From a bacterium (lineage in GTDB: Bacteria > Patescibacteriota > Minisyncoccia > 1-14-0-10-42-19): a stretch of 40,411 bases of DNA. Below the pieces are notes generated by a model. It saw only the letters and a program-made list of their open reading frames with translations, had not been told where the DNA came from and did no database searches. The translations under genes and the position numbers were made by a program. Position 1 is the first letter of the stretch, and the number at the start of each line of letters is the position of its first letter. Of this stretch, positions 1-7,318 are shown in pieces. The stretch is from the NCBI GenBank assembly GCA_030690215.1, contig JAUYHD010000016.1:81681-122091 (forward strand). Reading direction: 5' to 3'.

Positions 1-1
1 G

Positions 2-193
2 GTAACAATCAAGCTCATAGAGCTGTTCCGGGGCGCTGATACCGAAGTACTGACATCTACTGTTTTTCTTTCTACACACGGCGATGAAGAAACAGCATTC
101 CGCTTTACGCTTGATGAAGCGGACAATATCACAAACACCAACCACGACCAGATGTCGCTTTATCAATTCAGGGTACGGCAGGAGGGATACTAA
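2..193 (+). CDS. 3' end of an unknown protein (partial, 63 residues visible)
   Basis: An open frame enters from the left edge and ends at TAA 191-193. The visible tail begins VTIKLIELFRGADTEVL and ends FRVRQEGY; it is hydrophilic, with no membrane segment and no motif I recognise. The next gene's ATG (194) follows its stop immediately, so the two are probably co-transcribed and translationally coupled. The gene begins outside the window, so length and domain content are unknown. The absence of stops and the abutting start of a convincing gene are the support. Confidence 0.6.
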   Translation, partial: VTIKLIELFRGADTEVLTSTVFLSTHGDEETAFRFTLDEADNITNTNHDQMSLYQFRVRQEGY

Positions 194-790
194 ATGTCAC
201 CAATCATAACAACAATCGCGGTATTTGTTTTTATGGCAGCACTCCTCCTCTGGTTTATTATCGGGCTTCGAGGTGGGTGGCTTATAAAGGCGGGTATTAT
301 CGTGATCATCATCCCCCTAAGCATCATGGTCTGGAACGGCATTGAGAGCTACCAGGGATGGCCCACGCCAAAATCTACCCCGCAAAAATTTCTTTTTCTA
401 GGTGCCATAGTACACCATCCTGACAAACAACGGGGGTATGAGGGCGAAATCTTCATCTGGCTTTTGGATTATACGGATGATTCTAAAAAAGAGAAAAAAT
501 CCTTTGTTTCATCACTTTTTGTATATCACCCCAAAAACGAACCGCGCGCGCACACCATACCGTATTCCAAAGAACTGGAAAAAGAAGTATTGGGAGCAAT
601 TGAGCGGGGCAAACGGGGCATACCAACTATCGTGGAACGAATACCAAAACAAAAAGGCGAGGGGCAAGAAGGAGACGGCAAGAGAGAAGACGGACACGAA
701 TCAGGACATTGGACCGACTATACACAAGAATTTTTGTTCTATCCCCTGCCTCCTCCGAAATTCCCCGAAAAAATGCGGGAAAACCAATAA
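194..790 (+). CDS. Small membrane-anchored protein of unknown function
   Basis: This 198-residue protein has two hydrophobic segments at the N-terminus (about residues 5-25 and 30-48), then a soluble domain with an acidic/basic patch and a Lys/Glu/Gly-rich stretch around residues 150-170. The topology suggests anchoring in the cytoplasmic membrane with the larger part on one side. I recognise no family. The ATG directly follows the TAA of the upstream frame, and a strong hairpin terminator follows the stop, so it is the last gene of its operon. Confidence 0.6.
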   Translation: MSPIITTIAVFVFMAALLLWFIIGLRGGWLIKAGIIVIIIPLSIMVWNGIESYQGWPTPKSTPQKFLFLGAIVHHPDKQRGYEGEIFIWLLDYTDDSKKEKKSFVSSLFVYHPKNEPRAHTIPYSKELEKEVLGAIERGKRGIPTIVERIPKQKGEGQEGDGKREDGHESGHWTDYTQEFLFYPLPPPKFPEKMRENQ

Positions 791-803
791 CATAAAAAAT
801 AAG

Positions 804-840
804 AGTCCTAAGCACAAAGCTTAGGACTTTTTTTATTTTT
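804..840. terminator. Bidirectional rho-independent terminator
   Basis: A perfect 10-bp stem (AGTCCTAAGC / GCTTAGGACT, 804-813 and 819-828) with a 5-nt loop is followed by a T-rich run on the plus strand. It is preceded by an A-run that reads as T-run on the minus strand. It separates the convergent genes ending at 790 (+) and 839 (-). Confidence 0.85.
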
Positions 841-1606
841 ACAAATCAATATGCGTGATATCGGGAGTACATGATTCAAGCAAATCTTCTTCCTCATCGG
901 TCAACCCAAGAACATTCGCGAATACGTGAGAAAATTCATGCTCAACGAGCTGGCCTAACTCGTTTACCCAAATAGTCATATGGCCGTCAAACGAACCGGT
1001 CAGCCCGTTTGCGTGCTCTGTAAGAATACACGCATCCTTATCGGAGAGAATAATCATAAAATCGCTTTCTATCGTGCCTTCCAAAATCCGAGAACGGGCG
1101 ACTGCGGGTGTACTCTGTTCATCCGTTCGAGCTACTCCGATTGCATCCAAAAACTCTTCGGGGGGGTACTCATCGGGGTGTATTTCTGAAAGCTCTTCGT
1201 CTGTCATATCAGCGCCATGAAAAACAGAAGACATATGCATTATCCTGATTTCCGCTCCTGCCAGCTCTTGTTCAGTGAGCTTTATTTTTTCTGCGGGGTT
1301 TATAGTAATGCGTATTTCTGCGTCCAATTTTTTTTCGGCGCAACGAATGATGTTATTATATTGTTCGTCTATGTTAGAACCAACCGAATCGGTAATCTGC
1401 CAGCTCTTGGAATTATCCGTATACATTCCGAATCCTAGATCACTGCGTTTAAAAGAATCTGGAACAGGCGCAGGCGGGTCATCAAGCACATAACTGCAAA
1501 TCCCAAAAAAACCGCCACACCCCGAAGACATAAAAAATATTCCTCCAAAAAATATCGCGCATACTACGCAAAGAAACAACCACCTGAATTTTTTTACGTT
1601 CGGCAT
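839..1606 (-). CDS. Putative exported zinc metallopeptidase-like protein (HEFSH motif)
   Basis: This 255-residue protein starts with a basic stretch and a hydrophobic segment (about residues 8-28) followed by SSGCGG, a possible signal anchor or weak lipoprotein site at Cys30. Near the C-terminus HEFSH (223-227) matches the HExxH zinc site of gluzincin/metzincin peptidases; a third ligand is not obvious, and Glu/Asp residues follow at 238-246. The start is supported by a GAGG sequence a few bases upstream of ATG. The gene is monocistronic, convergent with 194..790. No specific family is recognised; the peptidase activity is inference from one motif. Confidence 0.6.
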   Translation of the reverse strand: MPNVKKFRWLFLCVVCAIFFGGIFFMSSGCGGFFGICSYVLDDPPAPVPDSFKRSDLGFGMYTDNSKSWQITDSVGSNIDEQYNNIIRCAEKKLDAEIRITINPAEKIKLTEQELAGAEIRIMHMSSVFHGADMTDEELSEIHPDEYPPEEFLDAIGVARTDEQSTPAVARSRILEGTIESDFMIILSDKDACILTEHANGLTGSFDGHMTIWVNELGQLVEHEFSHVFANVLGLTDEEEDLLESCTPDITHIDL

Positions 1607-1769
1607 TTCTAACCCACCTCTTTGTTAAGATACAACGCAACATGTGTCGCTCTGTTCCCAAATACTGTACTCTATTTTTAAACGGAAATCAATATATATG
1701 CTGTAATTAGGTCTTTTTATATTAAGAAAATCGCACAAAAACACCCTAGAAAAAAGTCTATATATGTTG

Positions 1770-1775
1770 TACAGT
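1770..1775 (+). promoter_or_regulatory. Candidate -10 element (TACAGT) for the sugar-transferase gene
   Basis: TACAGT lies 8 nt before the ATG at 1784, so a transcript would have a leader of about 2 nt. There is no good Shine-Dalgarno sequence. The -35 is weak. A TACAGTAT sequence in the opposite orientation occurs about 100 bp upstream, facing gene 839..1606. Confidence 0.3.
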
Positions 1776-1783
1776 ATAGGGCA

Positions 1784-3169
1784 ATGAAACGAATATCATT
1801 TCTTTCAATTATTCTCCTCGTAGGAGATATTCTGCTTTTTTATGGGTCCCTCGCGCTCACCCTGCTTTTCCGTTACGGGAGAGAGGCGTTTGCAAGCAAT
1901 TGGGAGCTTCATGCAACCCCGTTTAGCATTCTCCTCGTTTTGTGGATCACCATTTTTTATATCGGAGGACTGTACGAACGGAAGTTTTTAAAGGCGACAA
2001 CCGCGCTTCAGGAAAAAATCGTCCGGAACATGCTTGCCGGTGGCGCCATCGGCGCGTTTCTTTTTTATCTCATTCCCTATTTTGGGATAACGCCAAAGAC
2101 AAACCTCTTTATTCATATCCTTCTCCTGATGATATTGCTCGGAGGATGGCGTATGCTTATCGCGCGGTCCATCGCAAATTCCTTTAAAATACGCATACTT
2201 TTTTTTGGCGCCTCTCCGGATGTTGTAGACATGGTGCAGTATTTGCAGACAAACCCTCAATTTGAATACCAGCCGGCTGGACTCATGACCTTAGGAGATA
2301 CGCCGGATCGCGTACCTTCCGACCTTCTCATTCCCTTTAACCACAATCTTCCCGAAGTTATTCGGGACCGTTCGGTTCATCTTGTGGTTGCATCCGCCGA
2401 CATCAAACAGAATGAGGCGGTAGTCCGAATGTTTTATGAAATACTCCCGCTCGGAATATCATTCATGGATTTTCCCACTTTTTACGAACGTCTTACCGGC
2501 AAAATCCCTGTTTCGCTTATCACCGAAGCATGGTTTTTAGAAAATCTCGCGCAGCTCAAAAGCCCCACCCACATTTTTTTAAAACGCGCATTGGATATTA
2601 CGCTCGCGCTCGTGGGCGGAGTTATCACGCTTGCATTGTTCCCGATCATCGCATTTTTGATAAAAATTAATAGCCCGGGCCCTATTCTTATCCGTCAGAC
2701 ACGCATAGGCAAGAACAAAAAAGAATTTACTTTGGTAAAGTTCCGCTCTATGATAGCGCTTTCCAAAGACGGACTTGCCGAAAAAGAAGGAGCGCTTTGG
2801 GCAGAAGAAAAGGATCCGCGTATCACCCGTGTCGGAGGATTTCTGCGAAAAACCCATCTGGACGAACTCCCGCAAATATGGAATATTCTTAACAATGACA
2901 TATCAATTGTAGGGCCTCGCCCCGAACGCGCAGAAATAGTCACGCATTTAGAAGAAATTATCCCATATTACGCCATGCGCCACTTGATAAAACCGGGCGT
3001 TACCGGATGGGCGCAGGTAAGCATGCCCCAAGTATACGCGGGCTCCGTGGAAGAAACGCTTGAAAAACTCCAGCACGATCTCTACTACATAAAACATCAA
3101 AACACCATTATGGATATTGCGATTATATTAAAAACCGCCCTGCTTATAGCAACCCGGCGCGGACGGTAA
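1784..3169 (+). CDS. Polyprenyl glycosylphosphotransferase (WbaP/WcaJ-type sugar transferase)
   Basis: This enzyme starts a surface glycan by moving a sugar-1-phosphate from a nucleotide sugar to undecaprenyl phosphate at the cytoplasmic face of the membrane. The 461-residue protein has four hydrophobic segments in residues 1-130, a Rossmann-like 'CoA-binding' middle part (about 135-250), one more membrane segment near 268-290, and a C-terminal bacterial sugar transferase domain. That domain shows LVKFRSM, RKTHLDELPQIWN, GPRPER and KPGVTGWAQ. The length is normal for the family. It is followed 22 bp later by a GT4 gene, a typical pair in capsule or glycoprotein synthesis. The exact sugar cannot be told. 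Confidence 0.9.
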   Translation: MKRISFLSIILLVGDILLFYGSLALTLLFRYGREAFASNWELHATPFSILLVLWITIFYIGGLYERKFLKATTALQEKIVRNMLAGGAIGAFLFYLIPYFGITPKTNLFIHILLLMILLGGWRMLIARSIANSFKIRILFFGASPDVVDMVQYLQTNPQFEYQPAGLMTLGDTPDRVPSDLLIPFNHNLPEVIRDRSVHLVVASADIKQNEAVVRMFYEILPLGISFMDFPTFYERLTGKIPVSLITEAWFLENLAQLKSPTHIFLKRALDITLALVGGVITLALFPIIAFLIKINSPGPILIRQTRIGKNKKEFTLVKFRSMIALSKDGLAEKEGALWAEEKDPRITRVGGFLRKTHLDELPQIWNILNNDISIVGPRPERAEIVTHLEEIIPYYAMRHLIKPGVTGWAQVSMPQVYAGSVEETLEKLQHDLYYIKHQNTIMDIAIILKTALLIATRRGR

Positions 3170-3191
3170 AGCGGGTAATAAGTAATGAGTT

Positions 3192-4337
3192 ATGAGTACC
3201 ATGGATAAACGTAATAAGAAAAAAATAATCTTCGCCATCACCCGCTCGCATTGGGGCGGCGCGCAGCGCTATCTGCATGATATCGCAATCCATTTGCCGA
3301 AAAATGAATTTTATGTGCAGGCCGTCATGGGCAACGAAGGGATGCTTGCGGAATCCTTAAGAAAAGAAAATATCCCCGTCCATACCTTCCAAACAACGAG
3401 AGGGATCGGCATATTCCAAGAGATAAAGACATTCTTTGCGCTTTGGGAGCTATTCCGCAACGAAAAACCGGATATCGTCCATCTCAACAGCTCAAAAATG
3501 GGGGGGCTCGGCGCGTTTGCAGCTCGTCTTGCGGGCGTCCCTCGCGTCGTGTTCACCGCGCACGGCTGGGCATTCCACGAAAACCGTCCGTTTTGGCAAA
3601 CATATCTTATTCTTTTTTCCTCGTGGGCATCTTCCCTCCTGCACCACGCAATCATCTGTGTTTCTGATTATGACAAACGCGCGGCGAAACGCCTGCCGTT
3701 TGCGTACAAAAAATGCGTAACCATAAAAAATGCCGTTCGTGAGCCTGTGTTCTTAGAAAAAAAAGAAGCGCGCGGACTTCTAAAAAAGGAATATGGCGTA
3801 CAACCGCCCGCCAAATCTATCTGGGTAGGAACTATCGCGGAGCTCACCAAAAATAAAGGTATCCTTCATCTTATTCACGCGCTCGGACGGATACCCGAAC
3901 GGAGCTGGACATGCGTCATCATCGGCGAAGGCGAAAAACGCCAAGAATTACGAAAAAAAATAGCGCGCTTGGGGCTTGAAAAAAACATCTTCCTTGCGGG
4001 ACACATTAAAGATGCCCCTACCCTTCTTAAAGCATTTGATATTTTTGTTCTGCCGTCAATAAAAGAAGGGTTTCCGTATGCGCTTCTTGAGGCAGGATCC
4101 GCGCGCCTGCCGGTAATTGCGTCTGAAGTCGGCGGTGTTCCCGAGATCATACACGGAGGAAAAACAGGATTGCTTACGCCGCCCAAAAACGAATATATGC
4201 TCACAAGCCACATCCAAACACTTATGGACAATGCGAAACTACGAAATCATTTTGGTACCGCGCTAAACGAAAAAATCGGAAAAGAATTCCGATTTGACAC
4301 AATGCTCGCACAGACAATAGAAGCGTATAAGAAGTGA
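3192..4337 (+). CDS. Glycosyltransferase family 4 (GT-B fold)
   Basis: This 381-residue enzyme is predicted to add a sugar to the lipid-linked intermediate made by the preceding transferase. The N-terminal half begins KIIFAITRSHWGGAQRYLHDIA, the typical glycine-rich opening of GT4 enzymes. The C-terminal half has the nucleotide-sugar site EGFPYALLEAGSARLPVIAS followed by VGGVPEII. ATG at 3192 or 3201 are both possible; no Shine-Dalgarno is seen, and the 20 bases upstream are made of 'AATGAGTTATGAG' spacer words seen also inside pilD. Donor and acceptor are unknown. It ends at TGA, followed by two hairpins. Confidence 0.88.
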   Translation: MSTMDKRNKKKIIFAITRSHWGGAQRYLHDIAIHLPKNEFYVQAVMGNEGMLAESLRKENIPVHTFQTTRGIGIFQEIKTFFALWELFRNEKPDIVHLNSSKMGGLGAFAARLAGVPRVVFTAHGWAFHENRPFWQTYLILFSSWASSLLHHAIICVSDYDKRAAKRLPFAYKKCVTIKNAVREPVFLEKKEARGLLKKEYGVQPPAKSIWVGTIAELTKNKGILHLIHALGRIPERSWTCVIIGEGEKRQELRKKIARLGLEKNIFLAGHIKDAPTLLKAFDIFVLPSIKEGFPYALLEAGSARLPVIASEVGGVPEIIHGGKTGLLTPPKNEYMLTSHIQTLMDNAKLRNHFGTALNEKIGKEFRFDTMLAQTIEAYKK

Positions 4338-4403
4338 GCGCTCCCCGAATTTACGCTCGGGGCTTTCTGGTACAGGGCAAGCCTCCCGCCTCCTATAAAA
4401 AAT

Positions 4404-4434
4404 AAAAGCGTTCCGATACTTTGGAACGCTTTTT
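4404..4434. terminator. Bidirectional terminator between convergent genes
   Basis: AGCGTTCC (4407-4414) pairs with GGAACGCT (4423-4430), and the flanking AAAA/TTTT extend the stem. The minus-strand gene's stop codon (4433-4435) touches the hairpin. A weaker CCCCGA/TCGGGG hairpin lies just upstream near 4344-4364. Confidence 0.8.
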
Positions 4435-5026
4435 AAGAGTTTTTGCTCTTTACTATTTTCCCCACAACCTCAACAACATGAGTACGCCTTCCCCACTCTT
4501 TTGCTTCAGCAAGTGTTGGGGTTAATATATCGTACCTATATTTGTATCGGCTATTGGTTCTATCGGCAACGAGAAAGATTTGGTCATCAATTTTTATAAT
4601 CGTCCCAAGGGGCAACTCATTTGTTGCCACTATAGGAATATTCGTATCGCAAAAATTGATACCTGTGTGGGGTGTAAACGCGCCTTCACACGGGTCACCT
4701 GCGGTCTGCTCGGGCACAGCATTATATGCTGTTACAATACGCCCTGACAAAATCCCCACAGACTCATGTTTTACGGACTCATACAAAACCCCCTCTTTCT
4801 CAAGTAAATTCTGAAGATGGCCAAGGCTATCTGATTCCTTTTCTTGCGACACCTCTTCGGCATACGAATTTTGGGTCATAAACGAGCCCACAAACTCGAA
4901 TGCGTCACCTATAAGGGAAGGCGCAAATATAAAAGGAATGGCAATAGAAACAAGAAAAATCGGCTTTTTACGCCTGTTCACGGGGACATTCCCTCCTTTT
5001 TTATTTTTTTGGCTGGTTTTTTCCAT
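4433..5026 (-). CDS. 3D-domain (RlpA-like double-psi barrel) exported protein
   Basis: The protein has a basic N-terminus, a hydrophobic signal/anchor, and a C-terminal 3D domain: GRIVTAYNAVPEQTAGDPCEG, then PIVATNELPLGTIIKI and FLVADRTNSRYKYRYDI. The three conserved Asp positions correspond to this family of putative peptidoglycan-acting (MltA/RlpA-related) proteins. It likely acts on, or binds, the cell wall outside the membrane. I place the start at ATG 5026 (197 residues), because AAAGGA lies about 9 nt upstream; a longer frame starting at 5065 would put that ribosome site inside the gene. A TTGACA-17-TAGTCT promoter is just upstream. Confidence 0.8.
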   Translation of the reverse strand: MEKTSQKNKKGGNVPVNRRKKPIFLVSIAIPFIFAPSLIGDAFEFVGSFMTQNSYAEEVSQEKESDSLGHLQNLLEKEGVLYESVKHESVGILSGRIVTAYNAVPEQTAGDPCEGAFTPHTGINFCDTNIPIVATNELPLGTIIKIDDQIFLVADRTNSRYKYRYDILTPTLAEAKEWGRRTHVVEVVGKIVKSKNS

Positions 5027-5096
5027 ATGGTTTTGTCCTTTATCCATAAGAACAACAAATACCATACAGAAAAGACTAAAAGAACCACCGCTAAAA

Positions 5097-5125
5097 AGAC
5101 TAACAGAAAAATATTATCTTGTCAA
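5097..5125 (-). promoter_or_regulatory. Candidate sigma70-type promoter for the 3D-domain gene
   Basis: On the minus strand TTGACA (5125-5120) is followed by a 17-nt spacer and TAGTCT (5102-5097). The perfect -35 is convincing, the -10 is poor. Confidence 0.4.
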
Positions 5126-5170
5126 GGGTTTTTCATAAAAATAGGCCTATTTTGAGGCATTTTTGAAGAA

Positions 5171-5199
5171 TTGACGCCATACTAAAAATTACCTCTAAA
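5171..5199 (+). promoter_or_regulatory. Candidate promoter for the thioesterase gene
   Basis: TTGACG (5171-5176), 17-nt spacer, TCTAAA (5194-5199). Predicted transcription start near 5206 makes a translation start at TTG 5202 impossible and supports the internal ATG at 5265. Confidence 0.45.
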
Positions 5200-5264
5200 A
5201 ATTGGACAGTCGCCAGAAAAAGCATACAATGAAAGCAGAAGAATCTTTGAAAAACGGAGGAAAA

Positions 5265-5954
5265 ATGGCAAAAGCGCCTCTTTTAGACAAGGCGAAAGAT
5301 GTTTTAGAAAGTGATTCTTTTGATAATCTCAAAAAATCGGGCAAGATAAAGCGCGCTCCGAAATATGGAGGCGACAATAAAAAAACGCATCACATAGCGG
5401 AAGACACAATGAAAGAAGCCGTGGTTCTCGCTATGAGCAGGATATACATACCCAAGGGCGTAAGGCCTGGGGACAAGAACATCAAGAAACAGAAGGGAAA
5501 GCCGGTAAAAAAATCCGTTGCCATTAGCCAAAAAACTGTTTTTCATGACCAATTAAATCCAAATGACGTTATCAACGGCGGACAAGTAATGCAGGAGATG
5601 GACCGTGTATCAAGTATTGCCGCACGAATGCATAGTGGGGAAATATGCGTTACCCGGAGTTCCGATGGCTTTGATTTTAAGGCGCCGGCAAAACTTGGCG
5701 ATATCCTTACATATCGGGCATCGGTAAATAGGGTTTGGAACACATCAATGGAAGTCGGAGTGCGCGTAGATGCTCTTAACCCCGAAACAGGCGAAATGTG
5801 GCACATCAATTCAAACTATTTTACCTACATTGCGATGGATGAGAATGGCCAAAAAACAACAATTGTTCCGGTAATCCCGAGTACAAAAGAAGAAAAACGA
5901 CGCTTTGAAGAAGCTGAAAAAAGAAGAAAAATTCGGCTCAAAAATAGAAAATGA
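5265..5954 (+). CDS. Acyl-CoA thioesterase, YciA/BACH-like hotdog protein
   Basis: The central and C-terminal part matches the acyl-CoA hydrolase hotdog family: FHDQLNPNDVINGGQVMQEMDRVSSIAA, FKAPAKLGDILTYRASVNRVWNTSMEVGVRV and FTYIAMDENG, with the N...GG..M motif at the expected place. Such enzymes cleave acyl-CoA to free acid and CoA in the cytosol. The N-terminal 70 residues are an extra, Lys-rich extension without a recognised domain. I choose ATG 5265 (229 residues), because CGGAGG precedes it; the open frame extends to 5202. Its own promoter and terminator make it monocistronic. The substrate is unknown, and a CPR cell is not expected to make fatty acids, so a non-CoA thioester is possible. 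Confidence 0.78.
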   Translation: MAKAPLLDKAKDVLESDSFDNLKKSGKIKRAPKYGGDNKKTHHIAEDTMKEAVVLAMSRIYIPKGVRPGDKNIKKQKGKPVKKSVAISQKTVFHDQLNPNDVINGGQVMQEMDRVSSIAARMHSGEICVTRSSDGFDFKAPAKLGDILTYRASVNRVWNTSMEVGVRVDALNPETGEMWHINSNYFTYIAMDENGQKTTIVPVIPSTKEEKRRFEEAEKRRKIRLKNRK

Positions 5955-5960
5955 CAAATA

Positions 5961-5988
5961 AGGGGGCTTTGTTAAGCCCTTTTTTATT
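5961..5988 (+). terminator. Rho-independent terminator
   Basis: GGGCTT (5964-5969) and AAGCCC (5974-5979) pair around TGTT, followed by a run of T. It ends the thioesterase transcript. Confidence 0.75.
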
Positions 5989-5997
5989 TTATATTGA

Positions 5998-6137
5998 CCC
6001 CGTTAGGCAAAATCGAATCGTCTTCCTTGCTGTATCTACCAGCGAATTTCGACGATCCGAATAACGGACCATTATTTCTTTAACCACATATAGTATCCGT
6101 CAGATGTAGATACGGCTTTCGATTTAGCCAAACGGGG
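5998..6137. mobile_element. MITE-like element, copy 1 (CCCCGTT...AACGGGG ends)
   Basis: This 140-bp non-coding element begins CCCCGTTAGGCAAAATCGAA and ends TTCGATTTAGCCAAACGGGG, an imperfect terminal inverted repeat. A second inverted pair inside is GTATCTAC / GTAGATAC. It is flanked on both sides by TTGA, which looks like a 4-bp target duplication. The same ends with a different centre occur at 25314-25456. The right-hand TTGA forms the start of the -35 box of the next gene. No transposase is encoded, so it would have moved in trans. Confidence 0.75.
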
Positions 6138-6166
6138 TTGACTTTTATTAAAAATAGTGCTATAAT
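6138..6166 (+). promoter_or_regulatory. Strong sigma70-type promoter
   Basis: TTGACT (6138-6143), 17-nt spacer, perfect TATAAT (6161-6166). The -35 hexamer starts with the TTGA flank of the MITE-like element. Predicted transcript start near 6173; the ribosome site ACGGAGG (6186-6192) follows. Confidence 0.8.
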
Positions 6167-6201
6167 TGGCGCTAGAAAATAAAAAACGGAGGTATTTGAA
6201 A

Positions 6202-6558
6202 ATGTCTAAAATAATTGTTTCCCCCAATAACGAATTAAAAAATTCCTTCTTTGGCACTGGTAGCGCGTACACCAAACCAAAATTCGTTGAAGGAATTGAG
6301 CTTTTTGCCGGAGAAAGTAAGCCGGCAAAAAACGTATTCGTATTTGAAGCTCTCAGCCCGGTTCCTCCTACTCTGTGGGAAATCTTCATTGATGGAGATT
6401 TTTACCAAGGGATGTCATCTGAGGCGGAGGCAAACAAAGAAGCAGAATGGTGTGATCTTTATCTGCGCGGAGAGCTTCCTTCTCAGCGGTCAAAAGAGGA
6501 GAGAATGGCCCTGGAAGCATACATGCAAGCACAGACGCAGCGACACCAAATGTATTAA
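6202..6558 (+). CDS. Small cytosolic protein of unknown function
   Basis: This 118-residue protein begins MSKIIVSPNNELKNSFFGTG and has no membrane segment. It contains an aromatic-rich core (TLWEIFIDGDFYQGMSSEAEANKEAEW) and a Gln/His-rich tail. I recognise no family. The start is ATG 6202, 9 nt after ACGGAGG; an upstream in-frame TTG lies in the promoter. It is monocistronic with a near-consensus promoter and a strong terminator, so it is probably well expressed. Confidence 0.65.
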   Translation: MSKIIVSPNNELKNSFFGTGSAYTKPKFVEGIELFAGESKPAKNVFVFEALSPVPPTLWEIFIDGDFYQGMSSEAEANKEAEWCDLYLRGELPSQRSKEERMALEAYMQAQTQRHQMY

Positions 6559-6561
6559 TGC

Positions 6562-6606
6562 AAAAGCCCGTTACTTTCATAAAGGAAGGAGACGGGCTTT
6601 TTTATA
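6562..6606 (+). terminator. Rho-independent terminator
   Basis: AAAAGCCCGT (6562-6571) pairs with ACGGGCTTTT (6592-6601), followed by T-rich sequence. Confidence 0.8.
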
Positions 6607-6716
6607 TTTCCTAATGAGCCAACGCGAAATTTTATTTTCGTGATGGGCGAAGCGCTTTGCGTTAAATAAGTTTGTAAAATTACAACTGGGGCACCCTTTC
6701 ATTAGCACAAAATCGC

Positions 6717-6866
6717 CTACATTTTTTCAATAAAACCGTAAAAGAGAAACACCTCCAAAAGCTCTCCTATTTTTAAAATAATACGAATAATAAGCACAAT
6801 CATCCCAAACCCGAATGCTATCCGGAGCCATTGCTCTTTTGAATGAGGAACTTCGTAAATTTCCAT
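6717..6866 (-). CDS. 49-residue membrane protein downstream of the T4SS-type pilin
   Basis: A short frame on the minus strand runs from ATG 6866 to TAG 6717. It starts MEIYEVPHSKEQWLRIAF and contains one hydrophobic segment (about residues 16-34) and a second, weaker one (36-46). Its ATG lies 2 nt after the TAA of the preceding pilin-like gene, which suggests translational coupling; there is no separate ribosome site. No family is recognised. The close spacing and the clean membrane-type composition are the main evidence that it is real. Confidence 0.5.
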   Translation of the reverse strand: MEIYEVPHSKEQWLRIAFGFGMIVLIIRIILKIGELLEVFLFYGFIEKM

Positions 6867-6868
6867 GC

Positions 6869-7207
6869 TTAGAGAAGGGGCCCGAGGGGCGTGCTCGGCT
6901 CACCTATCCCAAATGTATTTTGGAGCACAGCAACCAACCCCCAGACAGAGACCATCACAAAAAGCGTGATAATGCCATAGAGCATATAGCTTTTTGCCTG
7001 CGTGGTTTTTTTTTCGTCCCCTGCCGCGATAACATATGATACAACCCCCCACAAAAATATAACGGTACCGAGCGCCATAAAAATAACGATAAGCCGGTTA
7101 AAGATGAAAACAAACTGCAAAATAATTTCGGTGATACGCGATTGCGCGTACGCAAAAACAGGCACCAAGACGCTTACTGATATCAGTATTTTCTTAACAG
7201 TGTTCAT
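6869..7207 (-). CDS. T4SS_pilin-like small membrane protein
   Basis: The 112-residue product has a cleavable-looking signal (MNTVKKILISVSVLVPVFAYAQS) and two long membrane helices joined by SYVIAAGDEKKTTQAKSYMLYG, then VMVSVWGLVAVLQNTFG. This pattern matches the small pilin-like family common in CPR genomes, related to VirB2/TrbC type secretion pilins by topology. Its job is not established; no other secretion ATPase or channel gene is beside it. A TATACT box ends exactly 7 nt before the ATG, so the mRNA may be leaderless. Confidence 0.75.
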   Translation of the reverse strand: MNTVKKILISVSVLVPVFAYAQSRITEIILQFVFIFNRLIVIFMALGTVIFLWGVVSYVIAAGDEKKTTQAKSYMLYGIITLFVMVSVWGLVAVLQNTFGIGEPSTPLGPLL

Positions 7208-7213
7208 ATAATT

Positions 7214-7219
7214 AGTATA
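7214..7219 (-). promoter_or_regulatory. Candidate -10 box placing +1 on the start codon
   Basis: TATACT on the minus strand ends 6 nt upstream of ATG 7207, which puts the predicted +1 on the A of ATG. No clear -35 and no ribosome site are seen. Confidence 0.4.
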
Positions 7220-7318
7220 CTACAAAAAAATAAAAAGGGGGCTACCAAAGTAACCCTCGTCATTAAATTGTATGGCCAATCCGAAAAATATGCTAAGTTG
7301 GGTTTTGAACATGTGTGT

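Noticed and set aside
437-824. 128-codon plus-strand frame overlapping the gene at 194..790
   Set aside because: It is a +1 shadow, rich in Lys/Arg/Asn, starts inside the gene and runs into the terminator.
6600-6716. AACGCGAAA...TTTGCGTT and TTGTAA/TTACAA inverted repeats as regulatory sites
   Set aside because: The arms are short and imperfect, with no promoter near; nothing distinguishes them from chance.
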